A stretch of 64,000 bases of DNA from Rufibacter roseus (GTDB taxonomy: Bacteria > Bacteroidota > Bacteroidia > Cytophagales > Hymenobacteraceae). Numbering within the stretch: the stretch's first letter is position 1; each line of letters begins with the position of its first letter. The stretch lies in NCBI RefSeq assembly GCF_001647285.1, contig NZ_LRML01000018.1, positions 1-64,000 on the forward strand, written 5' to 3'. A model generated the notes under the pieces. The model saw only the letters and a list, made by a program, of their open reading frames with translations, had not been told where the DNA came from and made no database searches. This document shows positions 9,701-17,798 of the stretch, piece by piece. The translations under genes were made by a program, and so were the position numbers.

Positions 9701-9779
9701 CAACACCACGCTGGGGGTTGACTTTTACACCTTCCCACAATCCAGAACCTTTACCTTCGGTGTTAACATAGGTTTATAA
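6708..9779 (+). CDS. SusC/RagA-family TonB-linked outer-membrane transporter
   Basis: A 1023-aa outer-membrane protein. A signal peptide (cleaved near AMAQ, residue 22) is followed by a carboxypeptidase-regulatory-like beta domain (about 23-95: SGRVTSAADGSPLPGVSVVVKG). Next come the TonB-box/plug region (GEVVVVGYGTQERRELTGA at about 103-121, then the plug with VRVRGASSLNANNQPLYVIDG and ASAAAIYGSRASNGVVLITT) and a ~22-strand barrel ending in NIGL. It imports oligomers together with a SusD lipoprotein. Its partner starts 10 nt downstream. No glycoside hydrolase, sigma/anti-sigma pair or hybrid regulator is adjacent, so the substrate is open; peptide or glycan are both possible. Confidence 0.95.
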   Translation: MKKILLMFSMLLSVLSFSAMAQSRTVSGRVTSAADGSPLPGVSVVVKGTTAGASTDVNGRYELSVNGNQTLVFSYLGYNTREVAAGANTTLDVQLQESTRSLGEVVVVGYGTQERRELTGATAQVKAAAIEDLPVAGVDQALQGRAAGVQISQNSGTPGGGVTVRVRGASSLNANNQPLYVIDGVPMTTGDFTQLDYGGQSVNALSDLSPTDIESIDILKDASAAAIYGSRASNGVVLITTKRGKANKTTINLNAYTGVQNMWKKPGYLNADQYLEIQREAFINDGYFGPDDLTTPAEFLDWYYGGVDFEPANTDWIGEITRENARISNYELSASGGDLKTRYYVSGNMFDQEGIIIGSSYKRYTGRLNLDHTYSDKLTFSTGVQLSRSENNRIVSDNTIIGPFANSLAASPLWPVYYEEGGYTFPNYYYTNPVAEGRENDNQSVNLRALGNISARYTIIPNLNLGLKAGVDYLNIGERSYTGDNFPGSVAAATQGSATKSSITVSKRLLEATLDYRWNFSENSSLSLLAGTSTEQNDRDVTWVTGEGFPSERFRYIGSATRVNAGSNTYTPWALLSYFGRANLNIADRYLVGVNFRADGSTRFGENNRFGYFPSISAGWRVLEESFMPEIGALSELKLRASYGITGNAEFGDFRYLTLFSAANYAANPGIAYNQLGNPNLKWEETNQLNVGVDLGLFNNRLNIAADYYIKKTEDLLFTRPIPTQNGLSAYSDNVGSIENKGFELAINTVNLAATDRNGFNWTTDFNISFNRNKVTELYEGQDIFYGFGANSLVLREGQPIGTFYGFKTNGIYATTEEADASGFEDVQAGDVRFVDVNGDGAITDSDLTIIGNAQPDYVGGLTNNFSYKGFDLNVFLQFSVGNEIANPAMQYQQHLGAWDDNMRDLVLNRWREEGDITNTPRATYEDVNRNNRSNQDRFVYDGSYARIKNLSLGYTLPTSLISRAKLRTLRFYVQAQNLVTWTDYPGFDPEANFAGTSNTTLGVDFYTFPQSRTFTFGVNIGL

Positions 9780-9789
9780 TTTAGCAATC

Positions 9790-11178
9790 ATGAAAAAACA
9801 GTTTTATATATTATTTCTAAGTGCGGGTTTGAGCGTCTTCTCAAGTTGTAGTGATGTGTTAGATGTAGAGCCTACCACTTCTATTGAGTTTGAGGGAGCT
9901 ATTACTGACGCCCGCTCAGCAGACCGTGCGTTGCAGGGTGTGTACAGTGCCTTTCAGGTGGAAGACTACTACGGTTTGTCTTACTTGTACTACCAGGGTC
10001 TTTACGCTGATAACATTACCTTTGTGGGTACATTCACCACCCACCTTGAAGTAGCAGACCGCAGAATAAATCCTACAAACCTGCAGATAGCCAATACCTG
10101 GGCTGCCATTTACAGCGCCATTGGTCGTGCTAACGTGGTCATTCAGGCGGTAGAAGGTTTAGAGACAATAGACGGTGATGAGAAAAACCGCATTATTGGT
10201 GAGGCCAAATTCTTACGCGCCCTGGCTTACTTTGATTTGGTAAAAGTTTTTGGTGGAGTGCCTATTGTTACTACCCCTACCTTAGTAGCTTCTGAAATCA
10301 ACTATGGTGAGAGAAAGTCAGTGGATGAGGTGTACAGCCAGATTGTTGGTGACTTACAAGATGCAGAGACCAGATTAACTGGTTTTGGTGATGTAAACTA
10401 CCCATTCGGTGCTTCTGAGTATGCCGCTTCTGCTTTACTAGCGCGTGTATATTTACAACGTGGTATGAATGCAGAGGCTCGTAGCAAAGCAAATGATGTC
10501 ATCACTAACGGACCATATGAACTGGCACCGAACTATGCCGATATCTTTACCGGAACCGGTATGTCTGCCCCAACAAATGAGTCAATATTTGAATTGGCGT
10601 TCAACCGCGATGATCCGAATGCCTTGGCCACTTCCTCTAACCCATCTACCCCGGGTCAGAAGTTCTATGTTTCAACGAACCTCTATAACGTGTTTGAAGC
10701 CTCGGGGGCGCAAGGTGATGAGCGTTTTGCCGCCAGTGTACAAATGCAAGGCACCCGCCGCCGCATTGTTAAGTACAGTGATGTAGTGCAGAGTGCAGAT
10801 AACGTACCGGTTATTCGTTTAGCGGAAATGTACCTCATCAGAGCGGAAGCAAACGCCAGATTAGGTAACGCTAATTTGCCAGCCAGCCTTCAGGTAATTT
10901 CTGATATCAACGCAATCAGAGAAAGAGCAGGCTTGAATCGGATAGTAGTAGGAACTATGACCAATGCGCAGGCTTTAGCTGAAATTCTGCAGCAGCGTAG
11001 GTTAGAATTTGCGTTCGAAGGGCTGCGTTTCATGGACCTGAAGCGTTACAATGCTACCTGTCAGGCGCCTTTGAACTTCTGCGCTCCAGACAATAATTTC
11101 CGTAACTTATGGCCAATTCCGTACCAGCAGTTTGTCACAAACCCAACGCTAGGTATGCAGAACACAGGCTACAACTAA
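9790..11178 (+). CDS. RagB/SusD-family nutrient-binding outer-membrane lipoprotein
   Basis: A 462-aa surface lipoprotein with lipobox VFSSC (lipidated Cys at residue 20). The SusD-like N-terminal region and TPR-type helices (ANVVIQAVEGL, EAKFLRALAYFDLVKVFGGVP) are followed by the C-terminal RagB domain with RLAEMYLIRAEA and ILQQRRLEFAFEGLRFMDLK. It caps the SusC barrel and binds the ligand before import. It is co-transcribed with the SusC gene (10-nt gap), and a strong terminator follows. The family tolerates wide sequence change, so the ligand cannot be inferred. Confidence 0.95.
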   Translation: MKKQFYILFLSAGLSVFSSCSDVLDVEPTTSIEFEGAITDARSADRALQGVYSAFQVEDYYGLSYLYYQGLYADNITFVGTFTTHLEVADRRINPTNLQIANTWAAIYSAIGRANVVIQAVEGLETIDGDEKNRIIGEAKFLRALAYFDLVKVFGGVPIVTTPTLVASEINYGERKSVDEVYSQIVGDLQDAETRLTGFGDVNYPFGASEYAASALLARVYLQRGMNAEARSKANDVITNGPYELAPNYADIFTGTGMSAPTNESIFELAFNRDDPNALATSSNPSTPGQKFYVSTNLYNVFEASGAQGDERFAASVQMQGTRRRIVKYSDVVQSADNVPVIRLAEMYLIRAEANARLGNANLPASLQVISDINAIRERAGLNRIVVGTMTNAQALAEILQQRRLEFAFEGLRFMDLKRYNATCQAPLNFCAPDNNFRNLWPIPYQQFVTNPTLGMQNTGYN

Positions 11179-11199
11179 GATCATAACTACTTTACATTG

Positions 11200-11231
11200 A
11201 AAAAGGGAAGGCAATTTGCCTTCCCTTTTTG
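11200..11231 (+). terminator. Rho-independent terminator of the SusC/SusD operon
   Basis: Hairpin AAAAGGGAAGGCAA / TTGCCTTCCCTTTTT followed by more T residues, 22 nt after the SusD stop codon. Confidence 0.9.
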
Positions 11232-11355
11232 TTTTTGTAGATAATCAGAAGCTGTAGGAAAAGTAAAAGCGAACTATCTATACACCATCAATATCAAAGT
11301 TTACTCCTCCTCCAGCACAGTCAATTCAGCAAAGTCTTTCACCATACGAGAGGCA

Positions 11356-12453
11356 TCACTTGTCCTGACGGGCTACCAGAACATAACCCCACGCTCTCTG
11401 TATGGCTGAGTTTGGCTGTATAGCATAAGGCTGCTCTTGTATGAGGTCTTGCAGGTGGGCAAGCCGTTCAGAGGTGAGCGGATGGGTGCTTAGCAGTGCA
11501 GGGGTTTGTGCTTCAGCTGTAGAGGAGGCTTGCAACCGCTGAAATAACTGTTGCATTCCATTAGGGTCTAATTTATTTTCCTGTAAAACCTGAAAACCAG
11601 CGGTGTCGGCTTCTTTTTCTAGTGACCTGCTGTACCTTAAAGACTCCAGTTTGTCTGCGTTTTCCAGAACAACTGCTGCCAATCCACTTACATCGTTGAA
11701 AAGCAAAGTCACCAAAAGGTAAGTAGACATACTACGGGCAAGGCCTCTGAGGGAATGCCTGTTCTGGGCGTGAGCAAACTCATGGCCCAGCAAAGCGGCC
11801 AATTCTGCAGGCGATTGCAGTGAATCTAAAAGCCCAGTATAAATCACCATGTGTCCGCCCGGGAGAGCAAAGGCATTGACTGATTCTTTACGAACCACCG
11901 TTACCTGCAAAGGGTAGTTTGATTGTAGCTCTAGTTGCTGCAAAAACTGATTTACGGCTACACTGCTAGCTGAATCTATGTCTTCGTCAGACAACAGCTG
12001 CGCATACAGTTTTTCACCAATTTTTACTTCTGCCTGCGGAGGCAGCTGGTCAATAAGCCAATCTGAGAGCAGGGGTAAAAGTAAAAAATAAGCTGCCACC
12101 AAACCACCAAGCATCAATAAAACCAGAAAGTACAGTGATCCTTTTTGTGATTTGGGGGCTGGTAAGGCATTACGGTGGAAAACTGCGTCAGGGTAGGTGG
12201 CCTTGATTAAATCGGCAAAAGTTGGAGAAACTACTTCCAGCGTTTGAGTGGGCGTAGAACCAAATGAAAGAATGGTTTGGTCACCTTTCCGGAATGCATG
12301 GGGGTGTATTTGGTGGGCAGGCCAAAAGTAAACGGTATGTTTATCTATTTGTATCTGCAAGCCTTCCGGCTCTACTAAAACTTTAACTACTTGTTCACTA
12401 GCGTCAGGTGCATTCTTATAGTTGCCTGTAAAAGAAGGTAGGTTCTCGTGCAT
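11356..12453 (-). CDS. M48-family metallopeptidase with one membrane span
   Basis: A 365-aa protein. The N-terminal ~100 residues form a cytoplasmic beta-rich domain, followed by a membrane span (about 106-128) and an M48 zinc-peptidase domain. The zinc motif HEFAH is at 224-228 and the third ligand lies in EKEADTAGF (281-289). Such proteins (YggG/LoiP, BepA and HtpX relatives) act in envelope protein quality control. The catalytic part is predicted to be periplasmic. TAACTTTG, 6 nt before the ATG, matches the -7 promoter element, so the transcript would be almost leaderless. Downstream of the stop, another frame continues with a coding-like tail; see findings. Confidence 0.9.
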   Translation of the reverse strand: MHENLPSFTGNYKNAPDASEQVVKVLVEPEGLQIQIDKHTVYFWPAHQIHPHAFRKGDQTILSFGSTPTQTLEVVSPTFADLIKATYPDAVFHRNALPAPKSQKGSLYFLVLLMLGGLVAAYFLLLPLLSDWLIDQLPPQAEVKIGEKLYAQLLSDEDIDSASSVAVNQFLQQLELQSNYPLQVTVVRKESVNAFALPGGHMVIYTGLLDSLQSPAELAALLGHEFAHAQNRHSLRGLARSMSTYLLVTLLFNDVSGLAAVVLENADKLESLRYSRSLEKEADTAGFQVLQENKLDPNGMQQLFQRLQASSTAEAQTPALLSTHPLTSERLAHLQDLIQEQPYAIQPNSAIQRAWGYVLVARQDK

Positions 12454-12458
12454 CTTTC

Positions 12459-12466
12459 CAAAGTTA
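12459..12466 (-). promoter_or_regulatory. Candidate -7 promoter element for the M48 gene
   Basis: TAACTTTG on the minus strand matches the Bacteroidetes TAnnTTTG element, but no TTTG was seen at the expected -33 distance. Its closeness to the ATG predicts a leaderless or near-leaderless mRNA. Confidence 0.35.
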
Positions 12467-12495
12467 GCAGGTGAGACTTTTGCTAATAAAAAATA

Positions 12496-12545
12496 TCCTG
12501 CTGTTTTGAAGCTAATTTCTGAAAAACAGCCTCAAAACAACAGGA
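12496..12545. repeat. Dispersed intergenic palindrome, copy 4
   Basis: Imperfect palindrome TCCTGCTGTTTTGAAGCT ... AGCCTCAAAACAACAGGA, longer than most copies. It lies about 44 nt after the queA stop codon and before the M48 promoter, so it may separate the two minus-strand genes. Confidence 0.7.
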
Positions 12546-12588
12546 TGTTCAATTTCAATTCTTCACGCAACAGCTATTGAACCAAAAG

Positions 12589-13821
12589 TTAGGGCAGCAG
12601 AAGAGAACTGTCTCCGTAGCTCAAAAAGCGGTAGTTGTTGGCCACGGCATGTTTGTAGACCTTCTGCCAGCTGGAACCAATCATGGCAGAAACCAAGAGC
12701 AGTAGCGTACTCTGAGGCTGGTGAAAATTGGTGACAATTCCATTGCAAAGTCTGAATTTATAGCCAGGGGCAATGAGAATGCGCGTGTTTGCCTGCAGGT
12801 GCGATATCCGGTGGCGGTCCATGTGCTGAAGCACGCTTTCTAACGACTCTTGCGCAGACAGATTGGTTTTGACATCATAGGGAAACCACTGGGGCACATG
12901 CTGTTCTTCCTCGTCCTGCGGCAGCAGCCCCAATGATAATCCTGCTCCAAGCCAGTAAAGGCTTTCCAGGGTGCGCATGGAGGTAGTGCCAACTGGTATG
13001 ATAGGGTGCTGTAGGCGGTGCAAAAGCTGCTCTACAAATGCACGGCTCACCGACATTTGCTCCCCGTGCATGTAGTGATACTCCATCAGCTCTGCTTTTA
13101 CAGGTTTAAAGGTGCCGGCGCCCACGTGCAGCGTTACAAAAGCCTGCTGATGTCCTTGTTTTTGCAATTGCTCCAGCACCTGCGGGGTAAAGTGCAAACC
13201 AGCAGTGGGGGCAGCCACTGCACCTTGCTCAGAAGCATACACGGTTTGGTAACGTTCCTGATCCTCAGGCTGGGCATCACGGTTCATGTACGGGGGCAAT
13301 GGCAGCAGACCTACCAATTCAAGTACCTCCGCAAATGTTTTATGGCCGGGGCTCCACGTGAAATGAATGGCAAAGCCTTCTTCAGCCGGAGCCAAGCGCT
13401 CTGCCCATAAAGTGCCGTCTTGCGGTTGGGAGCCCAAGGGTAATTCTAACCGTCCTTCGCGCCAGCGCTTGTTGTTGCCTACCAAGCACTTCCAAACCAC
13501 AGACTGGGTTTGTTGCATGGCTCCCTGTAGTTCCCGTACGGGCTCTAAAGGCTCAAGGCAGAAGAGCTCAATGGTGCCACCGGTAGGCTTCTGAAACCGG
13601 AGCCTGGCCTGCACTACTTTGGTGTCATTGAACACCAACAGAGACTGCGGGGGCAGCACCGAAGGTAAATCTTTAAACTGATGGTCCGCAATGCGGCCGT
13701 TCTTGTAAAGCAGTAGCCGCGACTGATCACGTGCTTCTAGCGGATATTGGGCAATCAGCTCATCCGGTAAGTCGTAGGTGAAGTCTGAAATGGCTATTTG
13801 CCGTGGGTTGTGGTTTGTCAT
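12589..13821 (-). CDS. queA: S-adenosylmethionine:tRNA ribosyltransferase-isomerase QueA
   Basis: A 410-aa cytoplasmic enzyme. It transfers and isomerises the ribose of S-adenosylmethionine onto 7-aminomethyl-7-deazaguanine in tRNA, giving epoxyqueuosine at the wobble position. Family motifs are clear: the N-terminus (FTYDLPDELIAQYPLEARDQSRLL), GAVAAPTAGLHFT (about residues 197-209), FVTLHVGAGTFKPV, and a C-terminal FHQPQSTLLLLVSAMIG. It is a little longer than the usual ~350 aa because of insertions around residues 95-160 and 290-310. It starts at ATG 13821 with a TACCTTTG promoter element 24 nt upstream. No other queuosine genes are nearby. Confidence 0.96.
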   Translation of the reverse strand: MTNHNPRQIAISDFTYDLPDELIAQYPLEARDQSRLLLYKNGRIADHQFKDLPSVLPPQSLLVFNDTKVVQARLRFQKPTGGTIELFCLEPLEPVRELQGAMQQTQSVVWKCLVGNNKRWREGRLELPLGSQPQDGTLWAERLAPAEEGFAIHFTWSPGHKTFAEVLELVGLLPLPPYMNRDAQPEDQERYQTVYASEQGAVAAPTAGLHFTPQVLEQLQKQGHQQAFVTLHVGAGTFKPVKAELMEYHYMHGEQMSVSRAFVEQLLHRLQHPIIPVGTTSMRTLESLYWLGAGLSLGLLPQDEEEQHVPQWFPYDVKTNLSAQESLESVLQHMDRHRISHLQANTRILIAPGYKFRLCNGIVTNFHQPQSTLLLLVSAMIGSSWQKVYKHAVANNYRFLSYGDSSLLLP

Positions 13822-13844
13822 GTAGGTTTAAAACGAAAGAAAAG

Positions 13845-13852
13845 CAAAGGTA
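13845..13852 (-). promoter_or_regulatory. Candidate -7 promoter element of queA
   Basis: TACCTTTG on the minus strand is a full match to TAnnTTTG and is correctly placed for a leader of about 17 nt. No good -33 TTTG was seen. Confidence 0.45.
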
Positions 13853-13907
13853 GAAATCAGAAATAAGCCAATACTACCTGCTTCTCAGATATTTAATTGA
13901 TACAGGC

Positions 13908-14324
13908 TCAGGTAATCGGTTTTTCGCCTATTTCTTCTTGTTCCAGGTCGCTTAACTCCAGTTCCAGTGCTTTAACAGATATCTGAATTTCCCACAGTGA
14001 AAGCACCATAGACACCATGAGCAGCACAAGCGCCAGACCAAAAATGATTTTACCGGCTGTTTGCCACCCCTGATATAAGGTGAACATGCAAAAGGCGCAG
14101 CAAAACATACTGGCAATGCCAAAGGCCTGCATGTTCCGGATAAGGTTTAGCCGGATGCGTAGGTTTTGAATTTGCCCAAAAATGAGGTGGTTGTGCGTAG
14201 ATTTGTAAATGTTCTTTAAGTTCCGAATTAGACTGGCCAAAGCCATGAAACGGTTCGTGAAGGCAAGCAACAGCAGAGAAAGAGCAGGGAATAAAAGGGC
14301 AGGGGTGTTGATTGTGATATCCAT
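13908..14324 (-). CDS. DUF2721 family membrane protein
   Basis: A 138-aa protein with three hydrophobic segments (about residues 8-30, 69-84 and 90-112) and a short acidic C-terminal tail. The pattern (N-terminal TPALLFPALSLLLLAFTNRFMALASLIR, then NLRIRLNLIRNMQAFGIASM) is that of the DUF2721 family, inner-membrane proteins of unknown function. It lies 35 nt downstream of the 164-aa gene on the same strand and may be co-transcribed with it. Confidence 0.8.
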   Translation of the reverse strand: MDITINTPALLFPALSLLLLAFTNRFMALASLIRNLKNIYKSTHNHLIFGQIQNLRIRLNLIRNMQAFGIASMFCCAFCMFTLYQGWQTAGKIIFGLALVLLMVSMVLSLWEIQISVKALELELSDLEQEEIGEKPIT

Positions 14325-14359
14325 AAGCCGGGCAGCGAAAAAGGGCTTGGCGCTAGAGA

Positions 14360-14854
14360 TTACTCTTCTGAGTCTTCATCTTGCGAAGGAAATTCAAGGT
14401 TTTGTGCCAGTTCAAAGCCGCTGGCTATAATACTGTCCGCCTCTTCTTTAGAGGAAGCGCCTAAGGTAGACTCAAACAAAGCCAGTACTTCTTCTGCCTC
14501 AGTGTTCACGTACAAGTCAGTATACAGCTCTTCAAAGAGAAAACTTTTCTTTTGAATAGTGGCATCAATTTCTGCTACGTTTTGAGCAGCAAGAGCATCT
14601 TCCAATAAATCACGAACCATAGCGCTGTCTTCATCACCGCCCAAATCAGTGAGGAGTTGCATGAGGGAGATACCTATCCCCAGACGTAACCGCTCAAATC
14701 TGAAACTCACTTCCTCCTGACTTTTACGACCTGGTCTGGCTTCTGTGAGGGCTTTCTCCAGGTCTTTGTACAAAGGAGTTATTTTTTGAAGAACAGTGTC
14801 TTGCTCGGCAACAAATGCCTGCTGTATAAAGCCTTGATAAGTAGATGCACTCAT
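14360..14854 (-). CDS. Hypothetical acidic helical protein
   Basis: A 164-aa protein with no signal peptide or membrane span, predicted to be mostly alpha-helical. It is acidic, with a charged C-terminus (PSQDEDSEE). I recognise no domain. It is probably cytoplasmic. It precedes the DUF2721 gene by 35 nt on the same strand, so the two may form a small operon. Codon use looks like the neighbours, so it is probably a real gene despite the absence of a known family. Confidence 0.7.
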   Translation of the reverse strand: MSASTYQGFIQQAFVAEQDTVLQKITPLYKDLEKALTEARPGRKSQEEVSFRFERLRLGIGISLMQLLTDLGGDEDSAMVRDLLEDALAAQNVAEIDATIQKKSFLFEELYTDLYVNTEAEEVLALFESTLGASSKEEADSIIASGFELAQNLEFPSQDEDSEE

Positions 14855-14953
14855 GTATAAGGTATTAGGCGTGTGTATAAGCTCGGGTAATTGTAGAATA
14901 CGAACTTAAGCGCTGCAAGGTACGCAGCATCTCAAGATAGAAAAAGAGCAACA

Positions 14954-14992
14954 GTGTTTTTAGCTTGTTTTTGCAAAAACAGGTAAAAAAAC
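14954..14992. repeat. Dispersed intergenic palindrome, copy 5 (degenerate)
   Basis: GTTTTTAGCTTGTTTTTGC and CAAAAACAGG with a trailing A-run resemble the family, with a degenerate right arm. It abuts the terminator of the M14 gene. Confidence 0.45.
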
Positions 14993-15028
14993 AGGCCTAG
15001 CGCACTTAGTGAGAATGAGCTAGGCCTG
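14984..15028 (-). terminator. Rho-independent terminator of the M14 gene
   Basis: On the minus strand, a perfect 10-bp stem CAGGCCTAGC / GCTAGGCCTG with a 17-nt loop is followed by seven T residues. It lies about 30 nt beyond the stop codon. Confidence 0.85.
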
Positions 15029-15057
15029 TAAGAATGTTTTGGCTGCCAATACTGGTT

Positions 15058-17616
15058 TTATCTTGCCGATGCCCCACTGATGATTTGCCCAAAGAACAAG
15101 CTGTTCAGGAAGAGCTTGTTGGTGCCGTACCAGAACGCCCGGAAGTTAGGGTTGTCTACAATGCCAATGACTCTGCCACTGCCAATAGCGGATACTCCAA
15201 TGGCTGCCGAGCTTTTCAGGTTGGCGTAGTTATGATTACTAATGTAACCAGCCTGTAACGGATCTGCCGTGTACATTAACGGATTGGCATACGGGTTCTG
15301 GCTCCGCTCCAGAAACAAAGTAGAGTTACGGAAGATGGGCAGCTGCGATTTGGTGTAGCCGTACCCCAGCGGGTGGCTAAGGTCCAGTCTGGTGTCAAAG
15401 ATGGCTCCGCCAATCTGCTGCGCTCCACGTGCGTTTTCAAGATCTGCATACAATCCCTGAACAGTTTTTGCACCTGTGCCAGTGGTGGTTCTGAAGTTGA
15501 ATTCACCTAAATTATTACTGGCTAGCCATCTTAAAGAGTTGCCAGTGGCTACTAGGGTGCCGCCGCCTTGAACCCAACTCCGTAATTTCTCTCTGCCAGA
15601 AGTGCTGATGTCGTTGAAAGAGCCATCGGGCAGAATGATGGTGTTGTAGCGGCTAAGGTTGGCGCGGTTAAGTCTGTCTTGGGTCAGCAAAGTAACCTGC
15701 ATGCCAAAACGGTCGTCCAGCAAATGCCAGATTTCGCCGGCATCTAAATAACTTACTCCACCCTCTACCACCATGACCACTTTCGGCTGCTTCAGATTCA
15801 ACATGGTTGGGCTGCCCAAAGAAACACCTTCGCTGTTAAGACCGGTGCTAAGGCTATAAATGGTAATTCCGTTGCTTTGAGCAATGTTTTGCAAGTGGGT
15901 GTACAAGGAATCTGGGGGAAGTGATTGGCCAGTTACCGGAATTAGAATGGAGCCGTAATCGAAAGATTGACCATTAACCGTACTGAAGCGGTTTGTAGCC
16001 ACTCTTGTTTGAATGCCTAACTCCTGCAGTTGGTACAGGGCCCGAGGTGCATAATAGCCATGCCACTCAAAAGCGTATGCATAGTGGTTTTGCCCTCCTT
16101 CAAGAGTGCCAGTGGGCTTTACAATTTGATCAAGACGTGGTCCGGCGTCTTTCGTGTTTTTAAGGGTGGCACAGTCTAGGTTAAACGCCAGCGGAAAGGT
16201 CCAGGCAGAAATATCATAAAAGAGGCTGTCCTGAAACTTGGTTCTCTTTTCAAACATGGCCTCAATGAGGCGGTACTGTGGTTGGGCCAGAGGCACAATG
16301 TAGGCGTTCTCTGGCGTATAAGTCATGTTGCCCACCGTAATATTTTGTTTTGGTCGATGCAGCTGAATCTGGTGCTGCTGCATGATCTCCGCTAAATGAT
16401 AAGCACGCATGGCGTCTTTCTCTGTTCCGAATATATAGGCCGCCGCCCCAGCCTTGGCGCCTTCCTTCACCGATTGCTGATAGAACGTTCTCTGGTGCTC
16501 CAGCATTTCCTGCCGCATGTTCTGCACAGCCTCTAAAGAAGAAAGGGTAGTAGTGAATTGGTTCCGGATGGTAAACGGGAAGGTAAGTACACCGTTCACG
16601 CTTTCCTGCGCGTGCCCTCTTGAACTAGCCTGCTCAAAAAGAATACCAACTGCCCCGTTCACATCTGGATAGGTAGAGCCTTTGCCGTAGTAAAAATCAT
16701 CGTAGCTTTCTTCTGTGTAATAAAAAGAACCAATCTTGTCTAGCGCTTTAGCGTGGTAGGTGCTAATTTTTTTAGTGATTTCAAACGCCTTCGCCGGAGA
16801 AAGTGGGTGGTTGCGGCTAGGTATGCCCGGCTGGAAAAAGAAGGTGGAGTTGGTGCCCATCTCGTGGTGGTCGGTGAGCAGGTTAGGCTTCCACTCGTGG
16901 AACTTAGCAAGTCTACCCCTTGACTCGGGGTGCTGTAGCGGTAGCCAGTCGCGGTTCAGGTCAAACCAGTAATGGTTGGTGCGGCCGCCAGGCCAGGTTT
17001 CAGAGAATTCCCGGTTATTAGGGTCAGTCACCAAATTCTTGCCTCGGTTCGAATTTACCCAGGTAGAAAATCTATGTAAGCCATCTGGATTGATGCTGGG
17101 GTCTACCAGAATCACCGTTTCCCGCAGCAGTCTCTCTATTTCGGGACCTTGGGCTGCGGCTAAATGATACACGGCCAGCAAAGATGCGTTTGAGCCACTC
17201 GGTTCATTGCCATGCACGCTATAGCCCATCCAGATAACGGCGGGCATGTTGCTGATGTCTAATTTACCTGACACATTTGGATCTGTGAGTTGCTGGTGCT
17301 TTTGTTTGATGCCTTCTATCTGCCGGTGGTTATCTGGGCTACTGATGGTGAGCAGCAGCAAGGGGCGGTTTTCATGGGTGCGGGCGTACTCTACCAGGGT
17401 AATGCGGTCAGATGCGGCATCCATGGCCTTCATATAACTCACCAGTTGGTCATGCGATACGTGCCAGTCACCTATCTCATATCCTAGCAGTTCCTTGGGC
17501 GTGGGTATGCTTTCGTTGTAGGTAACGTGGGCGGGCAGGTAATATGACAAAGATGTTTGGGCAAGGCTCATATAGGTTGGTAAACCCAAAAGAAAACAGA
17601 GTAGAAATAAACGCAT
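15058..17616 (-). CDS. Secreted M14-family zinc carboxypeptidase with C-terminal GATase-like domain
   Basis: An 852-aa exported peptidase with a signal peptide of about 19 residues (to SLAQ). The M14 domain shows the zinc motif HGNE (His135, Glu138) and the third-ligand region TDHHEMG (about 248-254). A candidate catalytic Glu lies in LFEQASSRG (about residue 328). From about residue 612 (KVVMVVEGGVSYLDAGEIW) the protein switches to a flavodoxin/GATase-like domain with NTIILPDGSF and WVQGGGTLVATGN. It is a paralogue of the M14 protein at 30847-33426, with the same layout and shared ENRPLLLLTISSP / EGRPLLLATISSP motifs. The predicted role is trimming of extracellular peptides in the periplasm or at the surface. 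It diverges from the aspartic-protease-like gene at 17799. Confidence 0.92.
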   Translation of the reverse strand: MRLFLLCFLLGLPTYMSLAQTSLSYYLPAHVTYNESIPTPKELLGYEIGDWHVSHDQLVSYMKAMDAASDRITLVEYARTHENRPLLLLTISSPDNHRQIEGIKQKHQQLTDPNVSGKLDISNMPAVIWMGYSVHGNEPSGSNASLLAVYHLAAAQGPEIERLLRETVILVDPSINPDGLHRFSTWVNSNRGKNLVTDPNNREFSETWPGGRTNHYWFDLNRDWLPLQHPESRGRLAKFHEWKPNLLTDHHEMGTNSTFFFQPGIPSRNHPLSPAKAFEITKKISTYHAKALDKIGSFYYTEESYDDFYYGKGSTYPDVNGAVGILFEQASSRGHAQESVNGVLTFPFTIRNQFTTTLSSLEAVQNMRQEMLEHQRTFYQQSVKEGAKAGAAAYIFGTEKDAMRAYHLAEIMQQHQIQLHRPKQNITVGNMTYTPENAYIVPLAQPQYRLIEAMFEKRTKFQDSLFYDISAWTFPLAFNLDCATLKNTKDAGPRLDQIVKPTGTLEGGQNHYAYAFEWHGYYAPRALYQLQELGIQTRVATNRFSTVNGQSFDYGSILIPVTGQSLPPDSLYTHLQNIAQSNGITIYSLSTGLNSEGVSLGSPTMLNLKQPKVVMVVEGGVSYLDAGEIWHLLDDRFGMQVTLLTQDRLNRANLSRYNTIILPDGSFNDISTSGREKLRSWVQGGGTLVATGNSLRWLASNNLGEFNFRTTTGTGAKTVQGLYADLENARGAQQIGGAIFDTRLDLSHPLGYGYTKSQLPIFRNSTLFLERSQNPYANPLMYTADPLQAGYISNHNYANLKSSAAIGVSAIGSGRVIGIVDNPNFRAFWYGTNKLFLNSLFFGQIISGASAR

Positions 17617-17798
17617 AGGGTGTGGTTAGAGGGCACTGATACAGAAGCTACTTAGTTGCAATATGTCCTTTATTTACCCTTTTTGCAAGCTGGTTTCCCC
17701 TGCTGCTTAATGGCAACATAGTCAGTTACTTTTATCTGATTTATTACTTATCTTACTAAGAAAAACCGGAGGCAGAATACCCATCTCTACTACTTCAC

